Assembly (NCBI RefSeq): GCF_018691265.1 | Contig: NW_024881328.1 | Location: forward strand, 43,937,515-44,001,514 | From: Tyto alba | Lineage: Eukaryota; Chordata; Aves; Strigiformes; Tytonidae | Length of the DNA: 64,000 nt | Direction: 5' to 3' | In this document: positions 1-14,766 of the stretch, piece by piece | Position numbering within the stretch: the first letter of the stretch is position 1 | How the letters are laid out: the number at the start of each line of letters is the position of its first letter | Translations under genes and position numbers: made by a program | The notes under the pieces: model-generated | Told to the model about the DNA's origin: nothing | Seen by the model: the letters and a program-made list of their open reading frames with translations, nothing else | Database searches by the model: none

Positions 1-127
1 AGTCCTTAAAAGTGTTTGCTGTATTGTTAAAAGAAGGACGATGGAATATTGCATCTTCAGCATCTACTTTATTCTGTTTCAGACTGTTCTCCACAAGGTT
101 TTCTGATGTTGCTTCTGTTTTGTGCAG

Positions 128-3100
128 GGCACTGTAGCTAGCACTGCATCATGCATACAGCTGCACAAGAGAGCAGAGAGAGTGGCAGTCGCGCTGATGG
201 AGAAAGGACGACTGAATGTTGGTGACCACGTGGCCCTGGTTTATCCTCCAGGTAAGGCAAAACAGACAGCAAAAATCAAAGTTGGACATCACAAGAAAAG
301 AAACAACTCTTGCCAAGGTGGAGCATTCAGACATCCATTTAATGTAGTGGTGTGTGGCAGTGGCTTAGTATTTCAAGGAAGAGACTTCCTTTTTGTCATC
401 TTATTATTAAGTTGCTTCTCCTAAGTGGCAAACTACCTTTACCAAACATTTCACCTAACTGCTCCAGATGTCTGGGCAGTTATGCAAGAGTTGTTTGATG
501 TAAACTACATTAAATATTTTAATTTTTCAGACTCAGAGAATGGAATAAAACTGCATATATATCTGTTGAATGCTGGATTAGGGATGTCGGTGTATGAGCA
601 CCCTTTCTTTCCTGAGGTCTGTCTCTGGAAGTGAAATCTGGACCCCAGACTTGCATTACTAGGGTGTATTTATGAATGTACCTCAGGAAAAAAGTATTAC
701 CTCATAAAAGTAGGATGGCTGGATATTTCAGAGTGATAATTGTGAAAAACAAATACATGCGTTTTAAAAGAATCTGAGTTGTCATCTACATAACCTACAA
801 TACCGTTTTTGTTATTTTTGTTATTTTATGCCACCTGTCTGTGAAAATATATCCCTACAAATTTAAAATTTGTAAGGTTTGAATAATTTTTGTTAAACGC
901 AAAATATTTTAACCGTATAGAATTGGGTGTGGCCAAGAACAGCCTGTTGATTTGAAGACACCTTTGTGACAAATCCTTACATCTTAATAAAATAAATCAG
1001 TGTGTATCTTGATTTTAGTGAAAGAGTTTGGCCTTTTCCTCTGATAATTCTTTATTTCGCAAATATTCTTTACAGGAGTAGACTTGATAGCAACTTTCTA
1101 TGGCTGCTTGTATGCTGGCTGTATACCTATCACTGTTCGCCCACCTCATCCACAGAATCTTGCCACCACTCTGCCCACTGTCAAAATGATTGTAGAGGTA
1201 TGTATAAGACATTCCTCTTCTAATGGTTTTGGTGGGTGTAGGGTGGTTGATGCAGCCTGGTAAATTGCTTTGCCACAATCAATGTAAAATAAGCTATAAG
1301 AAAATAATAAATCAGTGTGCTGTGGCTGAGTCAATAAATATTTTTTCCGAAACTCCTTTAAAATGTTCTTTCTGTTATTGTTCTTTGTTTTGCTTTGTTT
1401 CCAGTGGTTTTCTTCATCTATTCAGCTTACTGGTTATCTCATCTGGAGGGATATGAAATCACTTGAGCATTCATTTATTAGTCGTATAAATAGTTTTAAT
1501 GCTGTGTCTTTTACAGGTGAGTAAGTCTGCATGTATACTGACCACACAAGCGATAATGAAACTGCTGAAGTCCAAGGAAGCCGCAACAGCTGTAGATATT
1601 AAAACATGGCCCACAATTTTGGATACAGGTACAGAATGCTTGCTTGCCCACTAGCAAAAATGCAAATATTTTGAAGACTTGATTTATTTAATTAATTTGT
1701 TTTACCATAACTGCCTAACTGAATGGATGTATCTTGCATTGCATCGCAATAGTTGTCCAGAAAATACAAGAAAGCACCTGCCATTAATGCTGTAAAGATA
1801 CATTTTTGTCCTGTGCTCTTTTTCCAAAATAATAATGTGATACTCTTCTCTTTTTATATATTTTAAATAGATGATATGCCTAAAAAGAAGCTGGCTAGTA
1901 TTTTCAGACCTACTTCTCCAGAGACATTGGCATACTTGGACTTCAGTGTGTCTACTACTGGTATATTAGCAGGAGTAAAGGTAGAGTAACAAGAGAGAGA
2001 TTATTATACTTTGTTTCCTTATATATAGGCATTTTCTGCATTCATTCCTCCTGCCAGAGAAGAAACACAAAAATGTAAGTGGACTATCTTGGTGTTCAGA
2101 AAGCTCATTTTTCAATTTGCATGACAGCAGAATTTCTTGATGCAGTTTTTGGAAGCATTCCATCTTACTGGCTCTGTGTGAGGAGTCACCGAGGGGACTA
2201 AATGGAGACAGTCATAAAGTTCATTACTGTTTTCTTTTGCAATTTATCATAGAGATGTCAGACGTCGGCTGGCATCATTCATTGTCATGGCAGATGTCAT
2301 TAGCATGAAAAGTACCCATGAAATTTTGGGCTCGTATCCCTTTCCTGTTTTAAAGGTGCTTAAAAAAACGCAAACCACTACATGTTGCCATGTCTTCTGC
2401 ACTAAACATTTCTATCACTTATCACAAGTAATACCCTTTTTTTAACAAAAAAAAAAAAAAAAAAAAAGTCCCAGAGTGCACCCTGTTTTCCTCTTACAGA
2501 TGTCACATGCAGCTACAAGTGCCTTATGTCGCTCTATAAAGCTACAGTGTGAGCTGTACCCTTCACGTCAGATTGCCATCTGCCTTGACCCTTACTGTGG
2601 CTTGGGATTTGCGCTGTGGTGCTTGTGCAGGTATGTCGTTTGAGTCATAGGCTTTCTCATGTCTTCCCAGCCTTCTGTAGAGTCCAAGGGAACAGTTGTG
2701 GATGGAAGGGTCAGAGAAACCCAAAATAACCTTTTTATAGGCATTTCATAAAATACCTTTTGTGGTAACACAATTCATTTAAGTTAGTTAGCTACCGGAG
2801 TAACTGGAGTTTTGCAAGTGGCATTACTTAGCTACCAAATCTAAAAAAAAAAGGACTTCACTGTCTGCTTCACATTGATTAAATAAATCCTTTTAAAGTC
2901 TTTTGAGATTAAACCATATTTGTTTTTTTTACAAGACCCTTAAGGTGTTGGCTGCAAGACTGGTATGCACTAAGAAATACTGCTAAGGGAAGCAATTAAA
3001 TGCTTCTTAAAATGAATGAGACCTAAATTGATTCAATCAGATAACTGCTATAATGCAGCACATCTTACAGAGCTGCAAAATTTTCCTCTTTTTTGCCTTT

Positions 3101-6100
3101 TAAAATTTTCCATATGCTTTAACTAATCCAAAGATTTAATAGTGTTTTAGATACTTCATTAAAAAAGCAGAAACTGAATACAAAGGGTTATTTTGTAAAC
3201 AGATGAAGTTAAATTTACTGTGGTTAACCTGTTGCTTACCTCTCTAGTTTCCCCAACTAAAAAGGGAAGTGTACTGAAGGAAAGCAAAAATTTAACTTCG
3301 GTAACATCTGATGATTTATGTCACCAGTAAAGTTAGAGGCAAGGCGGAGGGAGAAGAAACCTCAGTGATGGAAGAATTAAAATCTAAAGGGATTTTAAGA
3401 ATTATTTTTAGGGAAGGGAACTATATGTATCATGTTTTCTCTATAAAAGTTAATGCAAAGTCTGCTGTGTTTCCTCTGAGTTACAACTTTGTTTTAGTGT
3501 GAAGGACTGGTTTATTACAGAATATTTTTTTTTCTATTTTAAACATTTAAAAGAACAAAAACCTCATCGTATTGCCTGCTACAAAAATACATCAACTCTA
3601 GCCAGGAGAAATGGCAAGCATGTCAGGCTGCCTGTTAAAAGCAATTAGAGATGCTCTTATTTTTTTCAAGATGCATTGGTTTATCTAAGCCTGGTTTTAC
3701 AGAGGGCTGTGTCACTGATTTTGTTGGTACTAACTGATCTAAAAAACATTTGGTAGTTTAAGACTGTATGGTCATGGTGTTTACTGTCTTGAAATGAGGT
3801 TTGGTTTTTATTGTTTTTTTTTTTTAATAGTTCAAAGGTGATGTGAATTCTGAATTTGAGTTTCTGTCCACTCATATTAGCCAGTATCCAGGTTAAAATT
3901 TCACATAAACACTGCTTAAAAAACAAGACACCTACAGCAAAGGCTAGAAAATTGCACTAAATACTTGAATGGTGCAACATAGGTATTAAATACTCATTTT
4001 ACTTCAAGCAAAAGGTGCGTTTTCCCTAGAATGACTCACAAAAATAAACTCAATTACTGATTGTCATCTGTAACTGGAGTGATGTCTCAAGTTAATGTTT
4101 TAGTGTCAGAAGTTCTGTCTATTCAAGGCATTGAGAGTTTGCCTATAGTTCAGCACAATTTACTGCAGGACAAATATACTTACCTTTAAGTTTGTGACTT
4201 AACTCAAACCCATAGTTCTTTGCTAAGAGATAACTTGCTGTCCATGGGGAATAAGCTGAAGTTCAAATAGATACCAGGCTCTCAGTTTTCCTGTATTTGC
4301 TTCATTTTGACTTCATGTAACTTTTGGCTTTTTGATGCTGGCCTTAAGTTGTCATGCTTCTTTTTGTTCCTTTCTCTAGTGTATATTCGGGTCATCAGTC
4401 TATTCTAGTTCCTCCTCTGGAACTGGAGAGCAATGTGTCTCTGTGGTTGTCTGCTGTAAGTCAGTATAAAGTGCGCGTCACATTCTGCTCTTACTCCGTG
4501 ATGGAGATGTGCACCAAAGGGCTTGGAACACAGACTGATATACTCCGGGTGAGTGGACTTATTTTTCAAGATACTGATGTATAAATACATGTATTTTTCT
4601 AAAAATACTTCATTTTGGCTTGCAGAAGATGGTCTCATAAGTGTTTCTGAAAGCTTTTCATTATGACTTGGTTTTTGGGAAATAGTGAAATCGCTGGAAG
4701 TTTCAGCTCTTGTGTTTCTGGTGGGGAAAAAAAGAATTCTTATGTTTTCAACTTTACTTACTTGTGCCACCTCAGTGCTGCTGAGATTTTGGGCAGAATA
4801 CATAGCAAGCCTATCAACTTTTTCTTGTCTGAGATGAAAAAAACAACCAACAAAAAAAACCAAACCAAACCAAAGAAAAAAAAACAGACAAAACCCATAC
4901 CAAAAAAGAAGAAAACCTAAAGCCTCACCAAACACCAAACCACCTCTCCCCCAAAAAATCGAAACAAAAAGCCCCCCAAAACTCAACAAGTCTCGCCTGC
5001 TTTCAGATCTCTTGACACCAAAAGGATTGAGTTCTCAAATGGGTGTAATCTTCCTAACAGCAGCAATTATACACTAATACATCCATATATTTTCGAGGGA
5101 AATCTTTTAACTGAAAATTTAATTTCCTTGAAGAGGTGCCTCTGTCTCAGTGGTAGGACAGTTCTCACAGCTCTTGTAACTAAGCTGCACAGGATTTCCT
5201 TCCCCTGGGAACGTCTGGCAGCTTGTTGCGCACAGGAAAGCGGCTACATGGTGCTTATTCTCAGTACAGACAAAAAACTCTGTCCCTCCGTTCTCCTGGA
5301 CCTCACTGAAGGCAGTCCTGGCCCACAGCCCGTTGCCACAGGTTCGTTCATGCTGCTGAGAGCGAATAATGCCTCGAGCACTGCTCGCATCTCAGCTGCA
5401 CAGCATTGAGAGTGAGCGGGTCCCTTGTGAGGCCAGCCCTGTGACACAGTGACGTTTTGTGGTTTTTTTCAGATCGAAATGATAAGTGGCTGTGTTGCAG
5501 CCACACGATGCAAGTGATTTGCAACTTGTGCATCAAACCCTGCCACAAAGCTTCTTGGCAGAATTGGAGAGGGTTGTCCTGGGTGGATGGAGCCAAAATG
5601 AGTGCAGTCCGTGTCTGTATTGTTTAAACGCTTCGTGTCAGTTATTCTAGTGTTTTTAAAGTCCATCTGTTCCGCAAATTAAAATGGGTTATTTCTAGAA
5701 TTTGACTTCAGACTTAAAATGTTGTTGTTTTCTTCACCTAACCTCTCAGATGAAAGGAGTTAACCTGTCCTGCGTGCGAACGTGCATGGTGGTTGCAGAG
5801 GAGAGACCAAGGATTACGCTAACACAGTCTTTCTCTAAGTTATTCAAAGACCTGGGCCTCTCTGCTCGTGCAGTGAGCACTACATTTGGGTGCAGGGTCA
5901 ATGTAGCAGTTTGTTTACAGGTGAGATTAAACTGCTTATTCCTTATGCAGAATCTCTGGGGGATTTATAGGAAATCATGTTCAGCTGTATGTATTTTTTT
6001 ATTTTTAAAAATTAGTATTATCAACATGGAAATATCTTTGTCTCACCTCATGTGAGAGTTAACTGTTTTTTTCAATTAAAGGTATAAAATTGGAAGCTTT

Positions 6101-9100
6101 TGAGGGGGAGAATATGCCCATAAAGTACACATCCCTACTTCACAGGCTGAAAATAATGACAGGCTGTGTTCCAGACCAACCTTTGATAGTTTAGTATCAG
6201 TTGATGATAATCTTGTATGTGTAATTTAACCAGATTAAATCTAACTTTCCTTAACAAGATGTTTCTTCTCTAGTTAGGAAAAAACAAAAAGTATTCCACA
6301 ACTTACCTGAAAATCAGGTGCTAAGTATGGTCTAGAAAATGACAAAGCACCCTGGGTTTGGGATGATCCTTGAGTTAATAGACAAACTGCTCAGCTTTCA
6401 GATGCGGCAGTATTTACGTTTGTATGTGGGGAATTTCACAGATGGCACACACATTAAGTATGTGTGTAATTGTAAATTCTATTTTCAGTTTCTTTGGCAT
6501 GAATTACACTTAATAAAAAAATACGTTTTTATGAAGCTTGCTACTGTACTTCCCGCAAAACTTTTTTTTCTTTTGTCTTTCTTTCTGGTGCCCACTAAAT
6601 AAAGGAAAGCCTTTTTTCCTCTCAGAATGTATTTTAATGTTTGAGATTTCCTACAGGAAAAATGGTTTGGGCCATGAGCTTCTTAAATATGTTGCCATTC
6701 ATAACTGTTTCTTTAGTCTCTACAGTTTCTTTCACACATATTAAAGGAGAAAAGGTTTTTAACAACACCTAGATAAACTGTTATAAAGAAATGCAATTTT
6801 ATGAATCAGTAGAGGGAAAAATAGGAAGGATATAGATGAAATTAAGATGATTGTAAAGTAAGATTTTAAATTCATCGAATAAAATAGTTCATATGACAAG
6901 TGTGAAAGAACAGCTTTCTGAATTACCTGTCTAAATAGGAATTTTAAAAGCCTGTTTTGGATATTTGCTGTTCAGACTGCACAAGGGGGAGAAAAAAAAC
7001 AGTTTTTCTGCAGAATATTAAATGGCATTGTGAAAAGTACTCCAAGAAAATGGTGGAGAGTGTAGGGCTGCTGGGCAGTTAAGCTTCCCCTTCATTTTAT
7101 ACCTTTTTCATCTCTGTCTTCCATTCTTGAGCCCTTTTTTAATGTTTCTTTTTTTAACCCCATTCTTCCAAAGTGATATCTGTATTTGACTTTAAATCTT
7201 TTAATATAAATGAATATAGATGAATAACCAAACTGAATGGGTATTTGATACAAGTTAGCATGCAAATAAATACATAATATCTTCCAACCTTACTGGACTG
7301 GTTTACTTGAGAAGGTGTTCCTGAAGCTGCAAGCAGCCTTCAGATACTTAGAGGTGGAGGAGGGATTTATGATAAGGCTACAGGCATTACATATTATCTG
7401 CCTTAAACCTCTTCTTGTTTATTAACTGGGACTTGCATGTTTCCCAGTGAACCACTTAAAAGTGCCAAGCTCTAAAGTAATCAGAAATGGAAATTTTCTT
7501 TTCACTCTAAAACAGTATGAGTTTTGTTTCCTGTCTTACTGTGTGTATCTTATGTTTCCAGTGCCTCTTTGTTTGTATTTTCTTTTTTCCCCTTTCTCTC
7601 TGTTTCACATACTTTGATGGCCTCTGTTACTTCTGTTTGTGGTCCCGCTGTCAGCCAAACAGGCTGGGCAAGCTGGCTGAACAGGTATAGTGATGCATGT
7701 GTGCTTGTAATGTCCAAAAGTCAATCTGGTTCAGCAGTATTACTCTATAATGAATGTATGCCATTTGAGAGAGTTTTTGTTTGAAACAGATAGTGACTTT
7801 TTTTTTTTTTTTCTCTAAAGAAGTTCACTTTTACTCACAAAGAACTCTTGTAGCTAAAGTACAAAACCTTTGTCTCAAACAAGCCAGAAAGAGGGTTATA
7901 GCAATGATTAAAATTATCATTGGTGTGGCCATGTCACTAAGACTCAGCAGTGCTACAAAAGTACAAGGGAGTGTCATTATAAGGACATTATTACTGTTCT
8001 CCAGCACTGTAATCTTGAGCTGATGGCGAACTGGACTCATTTTAAATATTTATATAATGAAAAACTGTGCTATGGGGGGGTGCAGTCACTAAAACTTTGC
8101 CTGTTTTTTTACCTTAAATATGCCTTTCACAGTAGTTTCTAGCTGTTTTAAGATTAAATTCTGCTGGGGAAAAAAAAGGGTCCCTGTTCCCATGCTGGGC
8201 AATGGGAAACCTCTCACCAGGTTGGTCAGAAGGTATATCCTCTGACTGCAAGAGAGCTCTGCCCCTACCTAGGCTGTTACTGGGAGGAGCCTTGAAAATA
8301 TATTAGTTGGTTAGAGTTATGTTTTAATTAAATGTTGTTTGTTCGTTTGTGTTTCTTCAAAGTTGACAAAACTGTTGTAAAGTAGAACAGGTGAGCTTTG
8401 GGAAAGGGATTAGGCCCACATAGCTTTATGCTTACATGCTTTGCACTTGCTATGTAGTTTTTAGAAGAGGTGCTTACCAAAATTTTAAAACCTTAAGACT
8501 TACCTGTATAGATACATGCTTCACTTGTGCATTCTTTTACTGATTCCATAAACCATCAAAGCTTTATGGCAGTCACTCTAGAAAGGGGGCGTATTTTACT
8601 ATATTTCTGGTAGATTAGGGCAATACTTTATAAGTGTCAGTAAAAAAGGGAGAGGAATTTGTGTATTTATGTGGCTGTGAGAATGAAAGCAGAATTTTCT
8701 GGCTTCTCTTGAATTTGTTTCTTCCTTCTTATTCTTAGGGAACAGCAGGACCCGATCCAACAACAGTCTACGTAGATATGAGAGCACTTCGACATGACAG
8801 GTACAGATTACGTTTAGGCATTAACTGTTTAATGACTGTAGAGGAGGGAGTTTAGCCTTGTTGCATTGCATTGGTTTGTTGAGATATTCTTGGCAGTAGC
8901 TAATCCCTCATCACCATTTATAGGGAACCCTACCTTAGAGAATGACGGCTGTGTGTTGGAAGTGGTCTGGCATCTCCTCCATCACTTGTTCTGCTGTTCC
9001 ATTCTAGATTCTCACCTAACTTGCTGTCTTATTCATTGGTCCTGTATAATCTAGACTCATTAGCTGTTTCTTTCCTAACCATTCCGTTACCAACAGGTAA

Positions 9101-12100
9101 CTTTTCCAACTGACTGTTTAGTCACAGAAACAGGGTGGGCAGGATCGCTCGATGTCAAAGCAGGGACCAGCTTCATCAGGTTACTGAGGGCCAGGACCAG
9201 TTCAGTACAGAAAATCTCCAGGAATGGAGATCCTCCTCCTCCTCTCTGGGTGAAGGTGCTGAGACTGACACACTGCTCTGGGGAGGTTTTCCTTACTAGC
9301 ATTTCCCATCTTGCGTATTGTGTCCTTAGCCTCTTAGGGTGTGCAACTCTGAGAAATCTGGCTCTATCTTCTCTGTAATCCTTTAGGTAGTGGAAAAAGT
9401 GCAGAGTTCCCCTTAGTGTGGTTTTTTTTTTTTTTTTTTGGTTGGTTGGATTTTTCCTTCAGACAAAACCAACTCAGTTCCTTCAGCCTTTCCAGATCCA
9501 ATAAATTGATGTCAGTCCTGTACTATACACACACGCACACGTATGTACACACATCACCTGGAAACTTGCCAAGGATGCGTAATTCTATCAGGCTTAATTC
9601 TGTAGTCATAATTTCTGTATTAACTTGTCTCTTGGTTAACTTAGTTAATACAAGTGCTGGCAGCACCAAGTTCAGACTGTAAGTTTAGTAGGGTACATGC
9701 ATATATGTACTTGCTTCTGTACTTATTTTAAGAAACATAATATCAAGACTTGGTGAATTTGCTTCATTTTTCTTTTTAATTGTTAAATGAGGGGCTTATG
9801 TTAACTGGCAGCTTTTGTGACTACTCATCTCTATTTTTTGCAAGCCATTAAATCTTAGCCGTTAGAAGACAAGCTGTTCACCATTATCTGCATGATCCCT
9901 ATGTGGCATCTGAACAGACCAATGTAAACTATAGTAATTTTCTCCTTATTTAGTATATCACTATGACTTGCATAGTACATATTCCTGTTAAAAACAAGTT
10001 TGGCCATAGCCTCAAAGCTGCCACTGTTAGTCAGCCCTAGCCTATGGGTGTAGGGATAATGTAATACAACATAATGTATAGGAGCCTATTCTCTTCTAGG
10101 CCTCTCCTATTGCACTTGATTCTTGTTCCTTCTGCAAATGTGCTGTCTCCGTAAGCTATGCTACTAATGGACTGCATAGTGTCACTTCATTCTGTTTAGT
10201 CTGCTTGCTCTTCACTTTTTGTAATTCCTACTGATGCTCTGCCGTGGTTCAGTGTGGCAAGCAGAGGTCCAGGAGAGTCCAACAAAGGTGACTTTAAAAT
10301 GCTGGTGAAACCTTAGAGGCCTGGTGGAAAAAGTTACCCATCTCTCCAGAGAACTGAGTTTCTGATTCTTAAAAGAAACGTGGTCTATGGGAACGCTAAT
10401 ATGGAAGTCTTGAAGACAGCTAGAAACTCTTAACTGTCTTACTGCGTTGCAAGTAACTGAGCATAATTGGCTTGGCATCGTAACAGTTTGGTCAGTGCAG
10501 CTAAGGGTATAGTAACACTGGATATACTGGAACACATCTATTTCACTTCTATTTAAGTTCATAAATCCTTGTACAAATGCATTCTCTTATTTTCTCAGGG
10601 TGCGTTTGGTAGAGAGAGGTTCTCCACACAGTCTGCCGCTTATGGAGTCTGGGAAGGTGAGAGATTGAGAGCAATCCTTCCTCCTCGTCACCCTTACCTG
10701 GGTGGTGAGCTCCTTCAGCTGGATCTCAGTACAGAGTCTGTGCAATGAGCTTCACTAATCACAGTATGTCTAGGAGAGGTGCTAGAGAGAGCATAAAATG
10801 AACGGCTAGTTAAGATGAAGCCAGGTGCATGAAGTGAAGCAATAGGATATGTTGCTACAACTGAAAAAAATCAGAGGCCTTCATGTTGAAGATATTTTTC
10901 AAGTGTGAAAGAAACTAAGGTATAAGAGGCAAAACAGCTGCTGGGAGTTTAAATGATTAAACAACTTAGGAAGAGACAGTTGATATCTGTGCTGCAGAGA
11001 GGAGTAGAAAGGGAAGAATTGCACAGACTGTTGGCTTCTGTGGCTCTGCATTATTAACTTTTCTTTTGATGAATTCAAGTTCTCTTATCTTCTATTTGCT
11101 TCTTATTCAAGATTCTTCCAGGGGTAAAGGTCATCATAGCACACACAGAAACCAAGGGACCTCTGGGAGACTCACATTTAGGAGAGGTAAAGCTTTGATA
11201 CTGTTGTACTTTGTTTTTCAGCAGTGATTTAATATGCAGGTAAATCCTGTTAGATAAATGCCTGTCTCTTAGTGGGACGGCCACGATCACCTTCATGTGG
11301 CCAGTGAATGAACTCTCTAGAGAGCTGAAACTGTTGACATACTTGTATGTATGTCTGCGTGGTTTCCTCCCTCCTCTGCCAAACTACTGCATGCCAGTGC
11401 CAGGTGATAGCAGTCGACTAGTCTTTATCAGATTGGCAGCTAGAAGGTGTGGTGAATATCTTATGTGCTCCTGTCAGTGGACAGTAGTAATGAGGTAATT
11501 TGCTGTTTGGTTTAGCCTTTGTTTTATATACATCTGGATTTATGTATACTAAGATGCCCAACTAATAGAACACTGCAGGTTAACAGATGTTCCTTTCCAG
11601 TAAGACAAATGCCTAGTTCATTTTTCCTCTTTACTATCTCCAATTACAGGTATATAAAACTCCTTTTTACACCCTTTTTCTGGTCATTTTCTGTGAGGCA
11701 GAAGTTAATGAATTATTTTAATAAAACTACTCCTGGCATTTTAGGAGCAATGAAATTGTCAGTGGAACAGATCCCCTACATCAGTAAATGATGCTGCCTG
11801 GGTCTGGCAAAATAACCTGTGTTTATACGGGAATGCTTCCCTTTGTTTGTTTGTTTTTTATCCCCTAGATATGGGTGAGTAGTCCACACAATGCTACTGG
11901 TTACTACACAGTGTATGGAGAAGAAGCACTGCACGCTGATCACTTTACTGCTCGCTTGAGTTTTGGAGACACTCAGACCATATGGGCTCGGACTGGGTAC
12001 CTTGGCTTTCTGCGCAGAACAGAACTTACTGATGCTAGTGGAGGTGAGAGAAAACAAATGTACTTACAGAAGCATGTTTGAAACTCCTTGGGGCAGTTGA

Positions 12101-14766
12101 GCTAGCAAAGAGTAAGCCGTTCTGCAAGTTTATCCTGACTTCCATCAGAGAAAAGTGCTGAATGTAACAGGGATTGTTACTTTGTACTTATTCGTTATAA
12201 TGATAATGGCTAATCATGCCAAATGAGACATTCATAATGCCCTTTTGACAGATTTAGAAATCCTGTTCATATTCCTTTTTTTCCACTTAGACAAAATAGT
12301 ATGAGCATATTTGTTAGAAGCACTAGAGACTTTTACTCACTTTTCCTCTGAACTTCTTTCCTTACAGACAGGAGGGTGCTGTAAGGAAAATGTAAGGTAT
12401 TTCGGTGCTGATCTAGAGAATACAAATAATGTTGTCACCCAGCAGTTTTAGGACATGCACAAATAGCAGTGTTTTCCCAGTCTTTCAGAAGTTAAAGGTC
12501 TAGAGGAGTAACTTCTCCATAATTTTTCCAGTATAGAAAATAAATTGTTTATCTCACTTTTTCAATCGAAGCCAAGATGTCTAAACTTGAGAAATGTAAG
12601 CAAATGGAAAAAAAACTGCTCCTTTTTCTGTTGAAACAGAATATGGGGTAGGTATAACTCTTGATTATTACATATTTTTTTAAAAAAAAGTAATCTCTAG
12701 ACATCCTAAAACAATTAGTTTGAATGCTTATAACTTACTAGCAAATGTATATTGCTAATTGTCTGTAATTGGACTTAAATGAATGGCGGTATCTACATTG
12801 ATAGTTTCAGTGTCCCCTCATTGCTGTCACTGGATAATGAAGTGTAGGGTGTTCACAGACACCTTTTACATTTCCTGTAATCAACTCACAATGCAAGACA
12901 GAAAAGCAGTGTTCCTACTTCTGCTCAAAAAAAAGCAAAGCTGAACTGAACAGAGTTACAGGAGGAATGTGTCCATGTGGAGAGCATGTCCTTCAAGAAG
13001 GGTCTAGGAGGGCTTTGCTTATTTAACCTAGCAAAGCTAAGGCTGAGGGGAGGATAGAGTTGTTCTCACTGCATTAACAGGGGAATTGAAGAAACCGTGA
13101 AGAATATTGCTGGCATGAGGACAAGTGGGTATAAGCTCATTTTAAAAAGAAAAAAGTTAAATTTGGGAATTGAAGTGTTCCTGTCAATCAGAGGAGAGAG
13201 GTTCTCTGGTGGGACAAAAAGATGCTTTAACAATGGATTTTGATTGGGTTTATGAACTGAGATTGCATTATGTGAGAGAAAGGTGCAGAACGGGATGACC
13301 CAGAAGCTCTTAGTCTGGTTTCATTTGCTTTGAGTCAATAGGCAGCAGTGCTACATGGCCTCATAATTCTCTTCTCTCCAAATAGTAGAGCTTGATGTGT
13401 ATTACAGACTCTTTCTTCTAGGAAGCACGAGGAACATCTTAGAACGTCAGGAATAAGCACATACAAATGACCATGTTTGTTCTGTAAATCTGATGATGTT
13501 TTAAATGTCTGTGCTATATTGCAGAGAGGCATGATGCCCTTTATGTGGTAGGCTCTTTGGATGAAACACTGGAGCTCAGAGGAATGAGGTACCATCCCAT
13601 TGATATAGAGACATCTGTAATAAGAGCACATAAGAGCATTGCAGAATGGTAAGAGCCTCGGTATTACTTTTCTGTATCCTATTATTTCTTCTAAAGTAGC
13701 AGAAGTCAAGCTCAGTGGAACGGCATGCTAGACCAAGAGCTTGCTGTAGAGTGAACTTGGCAAAACTTTGCTTAGAAACTGCTGCAGTGAGAGTAACTGA
13801 AATATAACACCCCTCTTTCTCCTCTGTCTGCTGGAAAAAAAAAAAAAAAAAAGCCCACACCTTTATCAGAGTTTGACATTCATAGTATGGAAGACAGGGA
13901 GGGCAGGGCATGAATAGGGCAGCAGTGTGCTTGCAAGTTGCATTGTTGACTTCCCTGGCTGCGTCAGAATGTACGCACTTGGACGTGGTAAACACATCTC
14001 AGGGATTTCTTGAATGTTGTCTTCTAACATCCATTATTCTCATTTGGTCCTAATGGATGATGTATGCCATTTGGCAGTAGGTCCCCTTCAGTCTCAAAGT
14101 GGAGGTGTTTACATGTAAGCTTTGGGAGGTTTTTTCTTTCTTTTAAGAATCCCAGAAGATTTACGCAAGTACATTAATATTAAGTATGCACACACTGAAT
14201 GTGAAATCTTAATGTTTCCCATTTTAATACATAAGTGCAAAGGCCTTTTAAATACATGAATGCATACATATAAGATAAAAAGACCTGCTTATATTTTGTA
14301 CGTGAACAATTAAAAAACAAGCGGCAGACAATATCCCAAGAAGTTACAGCTTTAATACCTCTTGATTTACGAATATTTTGACATACTATGTCCCTTGTTC
14401 TCATTTCTTATATTCAAGTCCTTACAAAATTAATTTCCAGTGAGTCTGTCTTTGATAACTAGCTTCCTTTGCCAATTTTTTCCTCACCATTAATATTTGT
14501 ATCATGCCGACAGTGCTGTGTTTACATGGACCAACTTGCTTGTGGTAGTTGTTGAGTTGGAAGGCTCAGAACAAGAAGCGTTGGACCTGGTCGCACTGGT
14601 AACAAATGTGGTTCTGGAAGAGCATTATCTGATAGTAGGTGTTGTAGTCATTGTGGACCCCGGTGTTATTCCTATCAATTCCCGTGGTGAGAAACAACGA
14701 ATGCACTTGAGAGACGGATTTCTAGCTGACCAGTTGGATCCTATTTATGTTGCCTACAACATGTGA
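128..14766 (+). CDS. DIP2A: Disco-interacting protein 2 homolog A, C-terminal 561 residues (13 exons; 5' part outside window)
   Basis: Coding exons read at 128-251, 1076-1197, 1517-1628, 1871-1980, 2500-2630, 4380-4548, 5750-5920, 8739-8800, 10599-10656, 11112-11186, 11869-12043, 13525-13648 and 14514-14766. All introns are GT-AG and the 1686 nt join in one frame to the TGA at 14764-14766. The translation matches DIP2 proteins throughout; the end reads DQLDPIYVAYNM. DIP2 proteins have an N-terminal DMAP1-binding domain followed by two acyl-adenylate-forming (FAAL-like) domains; this portion is the second such domain and the tail, about a third of a roughly 1,570-residue protein. DIP2A has been reported as a cell-surface FSTL1 receptor, and DIP2 proteins are linked to lipid metabolism; I infer no activity here. 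The paralogue (A rather than B or C) is chosen from the neighbour S100B as well as the sequence. The upstream exons precede base 1. Confidence 0.95.
2447..2467. repeat. A21 homopolymer in a DIP2A intron
   Basis: Uninterrupted run of 21 A residues about 30 nt upstream of the exon at 2500. Other homopolymers of 16 nt or more in DIP2A introns are T-rich at 9422-9440 and A18 at 13835-13852. Confidence 0.8.
4836..4985. repeat. A/C-rich low-complexity tract in a DIP2A intron
   Basis: About 150 nt almost free of T on the plus strand, built of A-runs with interspersed CC and CCAAACC units. No element family is recognised. The 194-residue ORF on the opposite strand here is a by-product of the composition. 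Confidence 0.6.
9130..9400 (-). repeat. CR1 LINE fragment (3' UTR region), antisense, in a DIP2A intron
   Basis: The plus strand reads like the antisense of an avian CR1 3' region. It has the block around 9205 (CTCCAGGAATGGAGAT), then a degenerate 'TTTTCCTTACTA...' stretch, then a 'GAGAAATCTGGCTCTATCTT' block, in the order usual for CR1 read backwards. It is diverged and truncated. The call rests on recalled consensus blocks, not on an alignment. Confidence 0.6.
9525..9555. repeat. Imperfect CA/TG microsatellite
   Basis: Short interrupted (CA)n tract with GC and TA interruptions inside a DIP2A intron. Confidence 0.6.
12985..13290 (+). repeat. CR1/L3-type LINE 3' fragment in a DIP2A intron
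   Basis: Contains in order the degenerate blocks AAGGCTGAGGGGAGGATAG, ATGAGGACAAGTGGGTATAA and AATCAGAGGAGAGAGGTTCT. These resemble the sense 3' part of CR1/L3 elements found across amniotes. Old and short; the exact family is not resolved. Confidence 0.5.

Noticed and set aside
4405..4989. 194-codon minus-strand frame across a DIP2A exon
   Set aside because: Its start is low-complexity (Phe/Gly/Leu from the A/C tract) and the rest is antisense to the true exon at 4380-4548.
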